A stretch of DNA of 64,000 bases from Chimonanthus salicifolius (GCA_013350335.1 CM023540.1:51256552-51320551), one strand, 5' to 3'. Numbered from the stretch's first letter, positions 41,701-47,116 are shown. Numbers and translations are program-made. The notes: a model not told the origin generated them from the letters alone.

Positions 41701-42342
41701 GGTTTGGGTTTGATCACATTGGTCCAAAAAGTGGCCATATTGGTGATAAGGTTGAGTGCCGCACGGGTTGAATCGACGAAGGATTCGCCTACCCCGTGAC
41801 AAAATGCTCTCATCTTTTGCAAAACTTACGCTCTTTAGGATGGTGAAAAAGTAACTGGTTGTCACATTTTTTTATTAGAAATATAAGTGCCTCAATCAAC
41901 AGTGTAATACTAGAGCAGCAGCAGATGCACGATTCAAATAGTAGTAGCAGTAGCAGTAGCAGCGGCAGCAGCAACAGTAGTAGTAAAGAGTTTGAGGTCA
42001 CTGATGTGAATAGTAGTAATAGTAGTAGTAGAAGAAGAAGAGAAGACAAGGAAGAGTCGATCATTAAGAGAAAAAAACGGAAAGAAAAAAGAAAAGAACA
42101 GCAGAGAGAGAGAGAGAGTGAAAGCAGAAAAAAATAAAGTAGATTTAGAGGAAAGAGAAAGTTGAGTATAGAGAAACCCTAAATTCCAGAGATTTAAAGA
42201 AGTAGAATAGGAAAAATTACATGGCATTATATGGGGGGAGAAAAGAAGAAGAAGAAAAGGAAAAAAGAACCTGCTGAGTGGGAGGGCGAGAGGAATCGAC
42301 GAATGTCTCGATGTGTGGAATCCAAGCACGCACTTTCGACAT
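4821..42342 (-). CDS. MMS19: MMS19 (MET18), N-terminal part of gene, six exons, continues off the left edge
   Basis: MMS19 is a HEAT-repeat adaptor of the cytosolic iron-sulfur assembly targeting complex. With CIA1 and the MIP18/AE7-type protein it delivers Fe-S clusters to DNA-metabolism enzymes such as XPD, primase and DNA polymerases; it was first known from nucleotide excision repair and TFIIH. Exons at 42342-42271, 39918-39857, 39769-39715, 11066-10969, 5153-4995 and 4880-4821 give in order the family's N-terminal landmarks: [104 protein letters not shown] and [17 protein letters not shown]. Introns of about 2352, 87, 28648, 5815 and 114 bp separate them, all GT-AG. About 168 codons are covered, roughly the first 15 per cent of a protein usually over 1,000 residues. 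Exon 2 carries a one-base frameshift. The next exon is not in the window. Confidence 0.9.
4995..5153 (-). CDS. MMS19: MMS19 exon 5
   Basis: 159 bases, 53 codons, open throughout, phase 0 at both ends. The translation begins [20 protein letters not shown] and ends [17 protein letters not shown], the most recognisable N-terminal block of plant MMS19. The acceptor is TTTTTGCCAG (complement of 5154-5163) and the donor is GTAAAACC at 4994-4987. The intron to exon 6 is only 114 bp, in contrast with its transposon-filled neighbours. Confidence 0.93.
5272..5290. repeat. Target-site duplication, left copy (LINE B)
   Basis: AGTATGTAAGCGGATACAG here matches AGCATGTAAGTTGATACAG at 7867-7885 at 16 of 19 positions. 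The pair brackets the LINE at 5291-7866, as expected for target-primed reverse transcription. Confidence 0.7.
5291..7866 (+). mobile_element. 5'-truncated L1-type LINE (LINE B), interrupted by a second LINE
   Basis: The copy starts inside reverse transcriptase: [15 protein letters not shown] near 5340 is the catalytic block (normally F-A-D-D), with the first Asp read as Asn. Next come [17 protein letters not shown] and [12 protein letters not shown] at 5419-5796, the [17 protein letters not shown] thumb/zf-RVT region to about 6160, zf-RVT remains to 7130, and RNase H from about 7250 ([22 protein letters not shown]) to 7590. Stop codons and frameshifts occur throughout. The 3' end reads CCGTTTCAAAAA. 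The element is antisense in intron 4 of MMS19. A 339-bp LINE tail is nested at 6425-6763. Confidence 0.85.
6425..6763 (+). mobile_element. Short 5'-truncated LINE nested in LINE B
   Basis: The insert is flanked by a perfect 16-bp duplication, AAGGAATAGAAGCCTC, at 6409-6424 and 6764-6779. It encodes only the RNase H C-terminus ([21 protein letters not shown]), then a 3' UTR and an A-run at 6750-6762. The LINE B coding sequence (ATKGIEAS) is broken exactly at the duplication and resumes after it. Orientation is the same as the host LINE. Confidence 0.85.
7867..7885. repeat. Target-site duplication, right copy (LINE B)
   Basis: Partner of 5272-5290; it follows directly after the A-rich end of the LINE. 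Confidence 0.7.
8115..9870 (+). mobile_element. L1-type LINE fragment (LINE C): reverse transcriptase and zf-RVT
   Basis: The fragment begins with the RT palm entry [20 protein letters not shown], continues with [23 protein letters not shown] and [13 protein letters not shown] (first catalytic Asp block) at 8240-8443, then the [20 protein letters not shown] block near 8470. The catalytic F-A-D-D area near 8615 is degraded. The region 8694-9215 reads [36 protein letters not shown] and [15 protein letters not shown] (thumb). Weak zf-RVT sequence follows to about 9860. Several stops and frameshifts make it non-functional. It is in the same orientation as LINE B and probably the same family. Confidence 0.8.
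9593..9618. repeat. (GGA)n microsatellite
   Basis: About eight perfect GGA units inside the degraded LINE C zf-RVT region. Confidence 0.9.
9887..10280 (-). repeat. LTR-like fragment with minus-strand PBS remnant
   Basis: On the minus strand a degenerate tRNA-Met primer-binding site (TGGTATTAGAGCT, complement of 9887-9899) follows a segment ending CTGCATCA, which would be the LTR end at 9904. The other end, near 10278, carries CTGATGCATC. The 375-bp segment contains an A10 run and no coding sequence. It separates LINE C from LINE D and may be an LTR inserted between them. No target-site duplication was found. Confidence 0.35.
10285..10660 (+). mobile_element. LINE fragment (LINE D): zf-RVT domain
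   Basis: One frame from 10299 to 10661 encodes [20 protein letters not shown] followed by [19 protein letters not shown], the zinc-binding RVT-associated region found between reverse transcriptase and RNase H in plant LINEs. The sequence then decays. It may continue LINE C across the LTR-like fragment at 9887-10280, or be a separate copy. Confidence 0.7.
10661..10968 (-). other. Intron 4 sequence next to exon 4
   Basis: AT-rich non-coding DNA with a short CCCTAAACCCTAAACCCC stretch near 10708-10727 (two telomere-type units, telo-box-like). Nothing else was recognised. Confidence 0.5.
10969..11066 (-). CDS. MMS19: MMS19 exon 4
   Basis: Ninety-eight bases. With the one leftover base from exon 3 it makes 33 codons, ending in phase 0 as exon 5 requires. 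The translation after the shared glycine is [19 protein letters not shown] followed by [13 protein letters not shown], matching the MMS19 N-terminal HEAT region. The acceptor is GCAATTTCAG (complement of 11067-11076) and the donor is GTGAGCGC at 10968-10961. This 98-bp exon is isolated between introns of 28.6 kb and 5.8 kb. Confidence 0.92.
11067..12430. other. Intron 3, unassigned AT-rich sequence
   Basis: No recognisable transposon protein. It contains a (GT)n microsatellite near 11738-11766, a telo-box-like CCCTAAACCCC at about 11208, and short tandem words such as the doubled 'agtcagtcacctactt' near 12090-12140. Confidence 0.5.
11738..11766. repeat. (GT)n microsatellite
   Basis: About fourteen uninterrupted GT units inside intron 3 of MMS19. 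Confidence 0.95.
12430..15055 (-). mobile_element. L1-type LINE (LINE E), zf-RVT to RNase H, interrupted
   Basis: Reading the minus strand from 15050 downwards: a degraded [21 protein letters not shown] thumb block, [20 protein letters not shown], then VDHLMY near 14430 and [19 protein letters not shown] near 14270-14215. After an unassigned gap (about 13505-14105) it resumes at 13345 with [18 protein letters not shown], then RNase H at about 13035-12830 ([33 protein letters not shown]). The 3' UTR runs to about 12430. Many stops and frameshifts are present. It lies in the sense direction of MMS19 in intron 3. Boundaries are approximate. Confidence 0.7.
13505..14105. other. Insert-like non-coding segment splitting LINE E
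   Basis: About 600 bp without LINE similarity separates the zf-RVT and RNase H parts of LINE E. It contains a TATA-like CCTTATAAATACATGC at 13726-13741 and looks like part of an LTR, but no TG..CA ends with a convincing target-site duplication could be fixed. Confidence 0.35.
15056..15429. repeat. Large foldback: inverted repeat with about 170-bp arms and a 31-bp loop
   Basis: The left arm (about 15056-15224) and right arm (about 15256-15429) are reverse complements with modest mismatch. Matching landmarks are ACCTTCAAATTTCTCATGTG at 15123-15142 against its complement at 15339-15358, GTCATTTCCACAATTTCTTC at 15151-15170 against 15311-15330, and CCATGAGCCAA near 15064 against TTGGCTCATGG near 15411. 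The spacer is AAAGACCTTGGAGGAAATGA plus 11 bases. A transcript would form a long imperfect hairpin. No transposase or target-site duplication was identified, so it may be a foldback MITE or an inverted duplication. Confidence 0.85.
15430..15970. other. Intron 3, unassigned
   Basis: AT-rich with several T and A runs. No protein similarity or repeat ends were recognised. Confidence 0.4.
15975..16733 (+). mobile_element. 5'-truncated LINE (LINE F): RNase H domain and poly(A)
   Basis: The fragment starts with [20 protein letters not shown] (end of zf-RVT), then a linker and RNase [20 protein letters not shown] (first catalytic Asp), [23 protein letters not shown] with the catalytic Glu, a stop, [13 protein letters not shown] and [18 protein letters not shown]. 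The 3' UTR ends AATAAAGTTCACTTTC plus an A-run at 16725-16733. Frames shift at least twice. A weak TTGCAAATTT-like similarity between the two flanks may be the duplication but is not convincing. Confidence 0.8.
16734..17381. other. Intron 3, unassigned
   Basis: AT-rich, with repeated 'gagagaNaaaattcga'-type words between 16790 and 16990. A 115-codon minus-strand frame at 17447-17100 has no recognisable family. Confidence 0.35.
17382..17588 (-). repeat. Short LTR, probable 3' LTR of a minus-strand element
   Basis: This 207-bp segment begins TGTTGAAAATAAG and ends ATATATCTCA, next to a C11 run (a G-rich, polypurine-like tract on the minus strand). Its first 160 bp match 25557-25721 closely. 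Confidence 0.5.
17589..20552. other. Non-coding stretch left of the nested gypsy element
   Basis: 17589-18360 and 19590-20520 are GC-richer and open in several minus-strand frames (for example 18067-17543 and 20476-20141), but none resembles a known protein. 18890-19560 is very AT-rich. A decayed PBS-like GGTTCTGATAACATTGG sits at 19579-19595. Confidence 0.4.
20553..20557. repeat. Target-site duplication TGGTG (left)
   Basis: Identical to TGGTG at 25442-25446; it borders the minus-strand gypsy element. Confidence 0.9.
20558..22103 (-). repeat. 3' LTR of the minus-strand gypsy element, containing a nested MULE-like element
   Basis: Aligns with 24404-25441 along its whole length apart from the extra 514-bp insert and its duplicated target at 20680-21203. 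Several Pro-rich or Gly-rich open frames in it (for example 21907-21449) are LTR sequence, not genes. Confidence 0.9.
20680..21193. mobile_element. Non-autonomous MULE-like element nested in the LTR
   Basis: The 514-bp insert is flanked by the 10-bp repeat ATTATATGCA (20670-20679 and 21194-21203). The partner LTR keeps the uninterrupted site ATTATATACA at about 24519-24528. The termini are imperfect inverted repeats, TTGTTGTTAAAATC at the left and GATTTTCACAACATTG at the right. Sub-terminal sequence is full of ACGATTCGTATC and TTACGATTC words on both sides. A 9-10-bp target duplication fits Mutator-like transposons. There is no transposase gene. Confidence 0.75.
22233..23306 (-). pseudogene. 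Integrase C-terminus and chromodomain remnant
   Basis: The frame 23306-22974 reads [20 protein letters not shown] and [12 protein letters not shown] with [20 protein letters not shown], closely parallel to the integrase tail of the plus-strand element ([18 protein letters not shown]). The frame 22601-22233 carries [20 protein letters not shown] and a C-terminus ending [10 protein letters not shown], equivalent to the chromodomain end. Frameshifts separate the pieces. The integrase catalytic core is missing. Confidence 0.8.
23543..24103 (-). pseudogene. Retroviral-type aspartic protease remnant
   Basis: The translation matches the protease block of the plus-strand element: [20 protein letters not shown], then [18 protein letters not shown] where the catalytic D-S-G should be, then [20 protein letters not shown] and [20 protein letters not shown]. 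The catalytic Asp-Ser-Gly reads Asn-Asn-Val, so the enzyme would be dead. It has no gag upstream and no reverse transcriptase downstream. Confidence 0.85.
24208..24336. repeat. 65-bp tandem duplication in the internal leader
   Basis: ATATAAAATGCAATTTTATT at 24208 starts a unit that recurs at 24273 with nearly identical sequence, including GGATGCAATGCTAAATTA. It lies between the PBS and the protease remnant of the minus-strand element. Confidence 0.85.
24389..24400 (-). promoter_or_regulatory. Primer-binding site, initiator tRNA-Met type
   Basis: The minus strand reads TGGTATCAGAGC three bases inside the 5' LTR end. Confidence 0.85.
24404..25441 (-). repeat. 5' LTR of the minus-strand gypsy element
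   Basis: 1038 bp. It pairs with 20558-22103 and is free of the MULE-like insert. The element's outer end is at 25441, followed by the TGGTG duplication. Confidence 0.9.
25442..25446. repeat. Target-site duplication TGGTG (right)
   Basis: Partner of 20553-20557. Confidence 0.9.
25557..25721 (-). repeat. Short LTR copy, probable 5' LTR of the minus-strand LARD-like element
   Basis: Matches 17382-17547; starts TGTTGAAAAAAAG directly after a decayed primer-binding site. Similarity stops near 25721. Confidence 0.5.
25838..25842. repeat. Target-site duplication GTTCT (left)
   Basis: Identical to GTTCT at 32852-32856 after the 3' LTR. Confidence 0.92.
25843..26696 (+). repeat. 5' LTR of the plus-strand chromovirus
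   Basis: Begins TGATGCGGTGCC and ends GTCCGGCGTTA, mutated from the GCGTCA end of the partner. A TC-rich tract lies at 26090-26160. 'GGGTCACCTTTA' is doubled near 26658-26677. Confidence 0.93.
26701..26713 (+). promoter_or_regulatory. Primer-binding site, initiator tRNA-Met type
   Basis: TGGTATCAGAGCC lies four bases after the 5' LTR. Confidence 0.92.
26925..31801 (+). pseudogene. Chromovirus gag-pol polyprotein, broken by two stops and one frameshift
   Basis: The start chosen is the ATG at 26925 ([10 protein letters not shown]). Gag includes [18 protein letters not shown] and a CCHC knuckle, [14 protein letters not shown], near residue 343. The protease has [13 protein letters not shown] with catalytic Asp near residue 445. 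Reverse transcriptase starts about 28850 ([26 protein letters not shown] near 29329). An in-frame TGA at 29193-29195 interrupts RT. RNase H ([28 protein letters not shown]) is followed by an in-frame TAG at 30075-30077. A frameshift near 30330 precedes integrase: HHCC finger to about 30470, catalytic blocks [11 protein letters not shown] and VSDRDVRFM, then [11 protein letters not shown]. The chromodomain ([19 protein letters not shown]) ends near 31660. The lesions make this copy non-functional. Confidence 0.93.
31919..31928 (+). promoter_or_regulatory. Polypurine tract
   Basis: ATGGGGGGAT directly precedes the 3' LTR; it would prime plus-strand DNA synthesis. Confidence 0.85.
31929..32851 (+). 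repeat. 3' LTR of the plus-strand chromovirus
   Basis: 923 bp, TGATGCGG...TGCGTCA. It retains about 70 bp around 32716-32785 that the 5' LTR lacks. Confidence 0.95.
32852..32856. repeat. Target-site duplication GTTCT (right)
   Basis: Partner of 25838-25842. Confidence 0.92.
32857..34080. other. Intron 3, unassigned repetitive sequence
   Basis: Degenerate internal repetition of 'ggagcctctt/ccagatttt' and 'aatcatgataag' words between 33350 and 33620, plus two 'gaggcctc' words near 33180 and 33695, suggest old LTR sequence. No ends or proteins were recognised. A pure C-run of about 19 bp lies at 34031-34050. Confidence 0.4.
34535..35820 (+). repeat. LTR-like segment inserted in LINE G
   Basis: It interrupts LINE G between the GR and LTLIK parts of the GRLTLIK motif. 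It holds repeated TCGACATGTCGA palindromes (34880-35090), a TATA-like TATAAATACG at 35121-35130, and a tail with 'ccactgcacttaaaattgat' followed by 'tttctccccctctagg', a style seen at the 3' ends of plant Copia LTRs. No coding sequence. Ends and target-site duplication were not fixed precisely. Confidence 0.5.
34862..34977. repeat. Tandem duplication with TCGACATGTCGA palindromes
   Basis: A unit of about 51-57 bp (TCGAATGTGTTCRACATGTC, then GACGAGACCTTTTGGAAATC) occurs twice in a row. Further TCGACATGTCGA or TCGACATATCGA palindromes follow at about 34978, 35000, 35047 and 35076. Confidence 0.85.
36775..37220. repeat. 223-bp tandem duplication inside LINE G
   Basis: ACCTTGAGAATATCCCAACA at 36775 recurs at 36998, and the following 220 bp agree closely, ending AAACGGGAGGAAAAAA in both copies. 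The unit codes for the segment just before the RT palm. The copies differ by scattered substitutions, so the duplication is not recent. Confidence 0.9.
37686..38760 (+). mobile_element. Ty1/copia Pol remnant: integrase end and start of RT
   Basis: Plus-strand frames, broken by stops, give integrase core sequence: [15 protein letters not shown], then [20 protein letters not shown] (the Copia hallmark block around the catalytic Glu), MPSx[25 protein letters not shown], and [13 protein letters not shown] near 38180. At about 38585-38650 [13 protein letters not shown] marks the entry to reverse transcriptase, which then ends. No LTRs, gag or RT core were found. It lies antisense in intron 3. Confidence 0.75.
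38761..39714. other. Intron 3 sequence next to exon 3
   Basis: AT-rich non-coding DNA with a G-run at 39187-39198. No family was recognised. Confidence 0.4.
39715..39769 (-). CDS. MMS19: MMS19 exon 3
   Basis: Fifty-five bases: 18 codons reading [18 protein letters not shown] plus one base that joins exon 4. This is the MMS19 block normally written REMxMYLTTTDxxxRARG. The acceptor is GTGTTTAG (complement of 39770-39777) and the donor GTGTCTTC is at 39714-39707. An 87-bp intron separates it from exon 2. Confidence 0.92.
39857..39918 (-). CDS. MMS19: MMS19 exon 2, one base short (frameshift)
   Basis: The acceptor is TTATTACAG (complement of 39919-39927) and the donor is GTGAGTTTC. The exon is 62 bp, but the phase-0 exons on both sides require a multiple of three. 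Frame 1 reads [10 protein letters not shown] and then meets TGA; the next frame gives [11 protein letters not shown]. Both halves match the MMS19 N-terminus, so one base is missing around 39890, in a short T-run on the coding strand. Either this allele is damaged or the assembly has a homopolymer error. Confidence 0.88.
39919..41023. other. Intron 1, left part
   Basis: AT-rich intron sequence. Two similar words, 'gtcatccatgtgacactttct' near 40236 and 'gtcatctatgtggcactcttc' near 40272, hint at a small old repeat. No coding sequence. Confidence 0.45.
41024..41801 (+). repeat. Solo LTR in MMS19 intron 1, with heat-shock-element-like sites
   Basis: The 778-bp segment begins TGTCACGAGTCG and ends CCCCGTGACA (inverted termini TGTCACG/CGTGACA) and is flanked by AAAT on both sides. 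It has a TATA box, CTATAAAAGGAGG, at about 41510, followed by a leader-like region, so its transcriptional direction is plus, opposite to MMS19. No internal retrotransposon sequence adjoins it. The upstream half is a dense array of degenerate TCTAGAA/GTAGAA words. Confidence 0.75.
41132..41448 (+). promoter_or_regulatory. Heat-shock-element-like cluster upstream of the LTR TATA box
   Basis: A perfect three-unit element GAAtgTTCtaGAA lies at 41306-41318. Two-unit sites are TTCcgGAA at 41132-41139, TTCtaGAA at 41242-41249 and GAAagTTC at 41441-41448. They sit about 60-380 bp upstream of the TATA box. The function is inferred from the sequence only. Confidence 0.5.
41938..42118. repeat. Trinucleotide (AGT/AGC)n and (GA)n microsatellites in intron 1
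   Basis: 41938-42030 is a run of AGT/AGC/AAT triplets, and GAGAGAGAGAGAG lies at 42105-42118. A Ser-rich plus-strand frame and Leu-rich minus-strand frame across it are by-products of the repeat. Confidence 0.9.
42271..42342 (-). CDS. MMS19: MMS19 exon 1 (start codon)
   Basis: 24 codons: [20 protein letters not shown] then PTQQ, followed by the donor GTTCTT at 42270. The DSSRxPTQQ motif is the family's N-terminal signature, normally 10-25 residues from the start. The ATG at 42342 has the context AGAAATGTCG. An in-frame ATG at 42417 would add 25 residues, but it has no family support and precedes a TTGTTGCAG that could be a leader-intron acceptor, so the internal ATG is preferred. Confidence 0.85.
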
Positions 42343-43989
42343 TTCTTGAAGGAGTATTGCCCTGCAACAAATGATCGGAGACCATACAAATCGCTGTGGA
42401 AAACGAGAAGAAGACAAACCTAAACGGAAGCGGTGTCTTTGAAGGCTTAAATTTCAGGAATTGCATTTGTTAAATCTTCCATTGAAATTTAACGTTGAGG
42501 CTGTCTGTAAAGAATGGTGGCCCACCATTTCTATCAGACTCATGAGAAATTAAGAATAAAGGGTGAGTATTTGTAAAATTTTAGCTCTAATTAACTTTAT
42601 TTGTATTGTGATTTTGATTTTTGAATTTTAATATATATTAGTTTAAAAATTTTATGAATTAAAAAATTAATTTAATTGATCAAATTAAGATAATTTTTCA
42701 TGAATGTCGTGTCCAAACATATAATTTTGTAATATAAGATTATTCTTTGAGTTCATTTATTTTTTTAAAGTCACTAGAGTCTAGAGATTAAAATAAAAAT
42801 TAAATGCTGTTAAAATTTTAGATGTTTGAAAATTATTAAAACAATATTTAAAAGAAAGGAAAAATTACCCATTCTGATAAGGTACTCAAAAAATTGATGT
42901 GAAATCTTTAGATGAGAAAATAGTAGTTACGCTTTACTTTTTAAATTCTATCAATTTACTCATAAAAACCCATCATCAACAAATCATTGTGAACCAATTC
43001 ACAAATGATAATTTCTCTATCTTCGATAGTAGAACTTTTTTATCAATGTCTATTTTGTACATTTAATAAGGCTTTTCATGTCATAGAATTAAAATATAAG
43101 TTTACATGAACAAACTTTGTAGGTCTCAAAATAACGTGATTAATCTAATTAAGATAACTTTGATGACCCTATTTTCAAGAATAAATCAGTTTGAGTTTTC
43201 TTTCTCTTTTTTCATGTTTGTATGAACGCTCTAGATAAGGGCTTTGGGCGCCCAAGAAATTCATCCCAAGTTGAAGTGAAGTTGAAGAAATGGTTCTCTG
43301 ATTGATGAGTCTATTGTTATTTTGTTTTGAGTTTTTAAAATTTTATTTTTATTCTTTATTATTGTAAAATTAATTTTAAAGAATTTAATTAAAGCCTTTG
43401 TGTGTGATTTTTCATGGAAAATTTCTATTTAAGGTAAGGTCTTTTAGGTTCTCCCATTGAAAAATTGGGTTTCAACACATAATTGGGTCAAATTTTCATT
43501 GGATTCTAGGTGTCAAATTGTTGATTTCCTTTTGAATCTAGCATAATTTTTAGAACTCAAAATTTTCTATCTTTGAATTTTGTAGAATTGTGAATTTCTT
43601 TTCTAAGAATTATAAAACTTAATGCCTTAGTTGAATTTCCCAAACCATTTAAAATGGTCGAAACTTCTCATTTAATTTTCTTACGTTAGACTACAGTAAT
43701 TAGTGAACCGAGCAAGTAATTCTTAGACACTCTGGCTGTAGCACTCTCAGCACACCATGGCAAGCTAGAGGACTAGATGAACCCAAGGTGTCAGTTTTGA
43801 TCATCCACAAGATCGGAATGAATACGACTCTTTTGTGCCTAATTTTGAAGAACAGATGGAGAAGAAGATGTAATAATTAAAGATTTGGAGTAGCAATTGG
43901 CGGCAGCTTTAGCGAGACCTAAAACACTACTGAAGGCCTAGGATTGAAATAGAAAAAATTTGACTAAGGGTCTTTTTAGTAAAGATTTA
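42343..43989 (-). promoter_or_regulatory. MMS19: Presumed MMS19 5' leader and promoter region
   Basis: About 1.6 kb lies between the start codon and the Tekay-like element. The leader side is TC-rich on the coding strand; the rest is AT-rich. No clear TATA box, CpG cluster or other gene was recognised. The Tekay-like insertion would separate this region from any further upstream control elements. Confidence 0.4.
43985..43989. repeat. Target-site duplication ATTTA (left)
   Basis: Identical to ATTTA at 53999-54003. Confidence 0.88.
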
Positions 43990-46900
43990 TATAGCGCCCC
44001 TCCTTTTTTTTTTTTATCAAAGTATTTATTTAATAATATTTAACAACGGAAAGAGAGAGGAGAGCGCGATGACATGAGTCAAGCCCAAATCCGAATATTC
44101 AACGCTCGACTGGTCCAACTAGTGCGTATACCTGGAAAGAGTCCACATATACTTAGCAACACACTAACTTAAAATTCTGCAAAATTATGTAAATTTTCTT
44201 GATAAACAAGATACAATCATCTTTAATCTAAAGTAAAGCAATAGTTATCCAATAAATTTATTTCTCAAATAAACGGTTTAACAATCTCACTAGGAGTTCA
44301 TACATCCTTAAATAATTTCTCAAACACATAACTCCCTCATAATTGTTTAGTTCTCTACTAATATTAAAATAACAAGACTCTACGGAATCCTCCGTCTTAT
44401 CTCCATCCTCGTCTACGCCTGGCTGTTGCTCGATCTAACCTCATCATCTTTTTCCCTTCCTGTATTAGTTTCTAAAAGAAGAGAGTATTGTGGGCTTAGT
44501 CAACACCTAGTATGAATTTCCATCGAAGTGGGTACCAACATGTGATATATATAAAATCGGGGAAAAACATGTATAAGTTATTCATAACATATAATTCAAT
44601 TGAAAATCATCTCCATCCCATATTTCAAAATTCAGTTCATATCTCATACTCATAAAGCATTTAAAACAAATTCATCATCATTTTATAGACCAAATTATAA
44701 TCATAATACTTTCAATAACTCATCAAATCAATATGATGCAAATGTCATGGTAACATGAATTGATGCAAACCCCTCTCATGCCCATACATTTCTTTCTATC
44801 TTATTCTCATCAAACAGTTATAATCATTGGCCATTATTTCCGTAGCTTTCTTAGGGCACCAACTGAGAGCTACTACCCAATACTAGCATTTAATCGGAAT
44901 TACTGGAGGAGTGCTACACACCCATACTCTTGCGTAGGTTTCTGGACTTCTTTTGACCCTAGAGCTATCTATCCAATAAATCTTGCCATAAATTGTAACC
45001 CATGAACGCTACTATACAGAATAGTTATTTTATTTTAGTTATCAGGTTAGAGTTTTATCATCTTCTAACCTTTGACTCAACTATTCATATTCCACATAAG
45101 ATGCATGTTTTTCATATCTATGCATCGATAAATTATACAAATCATGCATCGAAATCAAATACTAATTCAACATATATAATAATCATGTGATACTTTAAGA
45201 AAGTAGGAAAACCTACTTAATCAATAGAATTCCGAGAAGGAGTGACTACGGGGTACGTACAGCTCCTAGATCACCCTCCGATTCTCTGGTTACGTTCATC
45301 AACCAAAACAAACCATATGATCAGTTCGTGTTCATGATTTCCAACATCATAATTTATTAATCTCATTAATCTTCCATTTAATGGTGTCTCCTTAATTCTG
45401 AGTTCTTGTCCAAACCAACACTCTGGTCTCAGAACTAGGATCATCAGTTTGGAACTTCCTAACTTCGGATTATTAGAGTCTCCTTTGGATCATTCCGAAG
45501 TACACTTGTTCACTGATCTGCTCGGAACTTGCCTTCGGTGCTTCCGAATCACGTTACGAGGGTCTGGCGCTTCAGGTTCTCTCTCGGTACTTCCGAGAGA
45601 CCTACTGATTCTAATCACACACTATTTTGCTCGGAACTTGATAGCTTCAATTCCTCTCTCGGTACTTCCGAGAGAATAACTGATTTTGGCTACACGATAC
45701 AGTTCTCCGAACTTAGCCTCCGTACTTGCAAGTCATGTTCCAAGACTTCGGAATTACAACCATTCCCTTGGTACTTTCCGAGGCTTATCTCAGAACTACA
45801 ACCATTCCCTCGGTACTTCCAAGGCTTCAATATTTCAATACTATGTTTCAGTGCTTGGAACTTAGCCTCGGTACCTCTGAGCCAGGTTCCGAGACTTCGG
45901 AACTACTAATCCTCTCTCGGTACTTCCGAGAGAGTTACTGATTTCATTGGTGTTACAGTGCTCAGACCTTGGCCTCGGTACTTCCGAGCCATGTTCCGAG
46001 ACTTCGATTCTCATATGGATTTAACCGAATTCTCAAGTTATGTTCCTTAATTCAATATCATCAGAACTTGGCCTCAGAACGTCCGAGCGAGGTTCCGAGA
46101 CTTATTATCTCCTAAGGGTTCTCGGAACATCATCATTCCCTCGAGTTGTTCCGAGCCTTCGGAACTTTCCGAGACAGGTTCCGAAGCCTGTCTTCTTTAG
46201 ACAGTTACTCTGCAGAAACTGCAGAGTGCTAACTGAGTACAGGGAACTCGGGAATCACACATGGGTAGCGTATTTGTCCCATTCCTTAAATCTAACCTTT
46301 CAGATTTATTCCCTACTTGATTACTCACGTTCTTAGGGATTAATATTTACAATTCAACGTACTATTTCATGGATTTGAACCCTATTCCTAAATTGGGGAG
46401 AATACCCGACAATTCTCGAATCGGTCCTATTTTCCTTCCATTAATCCTAATTCGTTCAGGGTTGATTCTAAGTCACCCTAGACTCTAATTTAACCATAAA
46501 TATTCAATTTAGAAATCAAACCAACCTTAAACGATGCTTTCTGTAATCCTTTTCCTCTTTCATTCTTCGCCTTTCCTTGCTTTCACGATGGGGAGATGCG
46601 ATTTTCAGTGGGGAAGATGGAAAATGGGACACTACTGTGTGAATGGAATAGTGAAAGGAAGAACTACCTGTGCGCATGGAGTAAAGAAGTGGGTTAGAGT
46701 CGTGCGTCAGTGGAAATTGGAACAAAAGAGTGTCGTGTGCATGAGTGGAGTTTGACTGAGTCTGCCGTGTATATCCAATACAACCGGCTGACCTCTCTTT
46801 TCTATCCTCTTTTTACTCTCAAGTCTTTAAGGTGTGCCGCTTGAGTCCCTTCCACGTAACATGCCACGTCACCGAATCATTTCAATTAAATCTTATACAT

Positions 46901-47056
46901 TTAATGCCAATCATGATACCCGACAATTAATTTATACATTAATTTCCTCAATTAATCTCCGACTTATTTTATCTAATTAATTGATTAATTCCTTTTAATC
47001 TCAATTAATTAATATAAATTAAATTTTAATAACTTTTAAAATTTTGGGGTGTGACA
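43990..47056 (-). repeat. 3' LTR of the Tekay-like element (3.07 kb)
   Basis: Aligns with 51923-53998 at both ends. It carries a long block (about 45430-46220) of degenerate repeats built on CTCGGTACTTCCGAG and GTTCCGAGACTTCGGAA. Its 44347-45331 segment has no counterpart in the partner LTR. Confidence 0.88.
45430..46220. repeat. Degenerate tandem array of palindrome-rich units
   Basis: Units of roughly 70-130 bp contain CTCGGTACTTCCGAG (an imperfect palindrome) and GTTCCGAGACTTCGG. About eight to ten copies can be traced. The same block, inverted, is at 52500-53230. Related words occur at 63430-63780. Confidence 0.7.
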
Positions 47057-47116
47057 AATACTAACACCTTTTAGAATTTTCGTCCCGAAAATGGAATACG
47101 GTATGGTTTAAACAAC

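Noticed and set aside
41859..42137. Ser-rich ORF with a charged tail
   Set aside because: Product of the AGT/AGC and GA microsatellites in MMS19 intron 1; no start context or family.
42343..42417. Upstream in-frame ATG at 42417 as the MMS19 start
   Set aside because: The extra 25 residues do not resemble MMS19 N-termini, and a possible leader-intron acceptor lies between.
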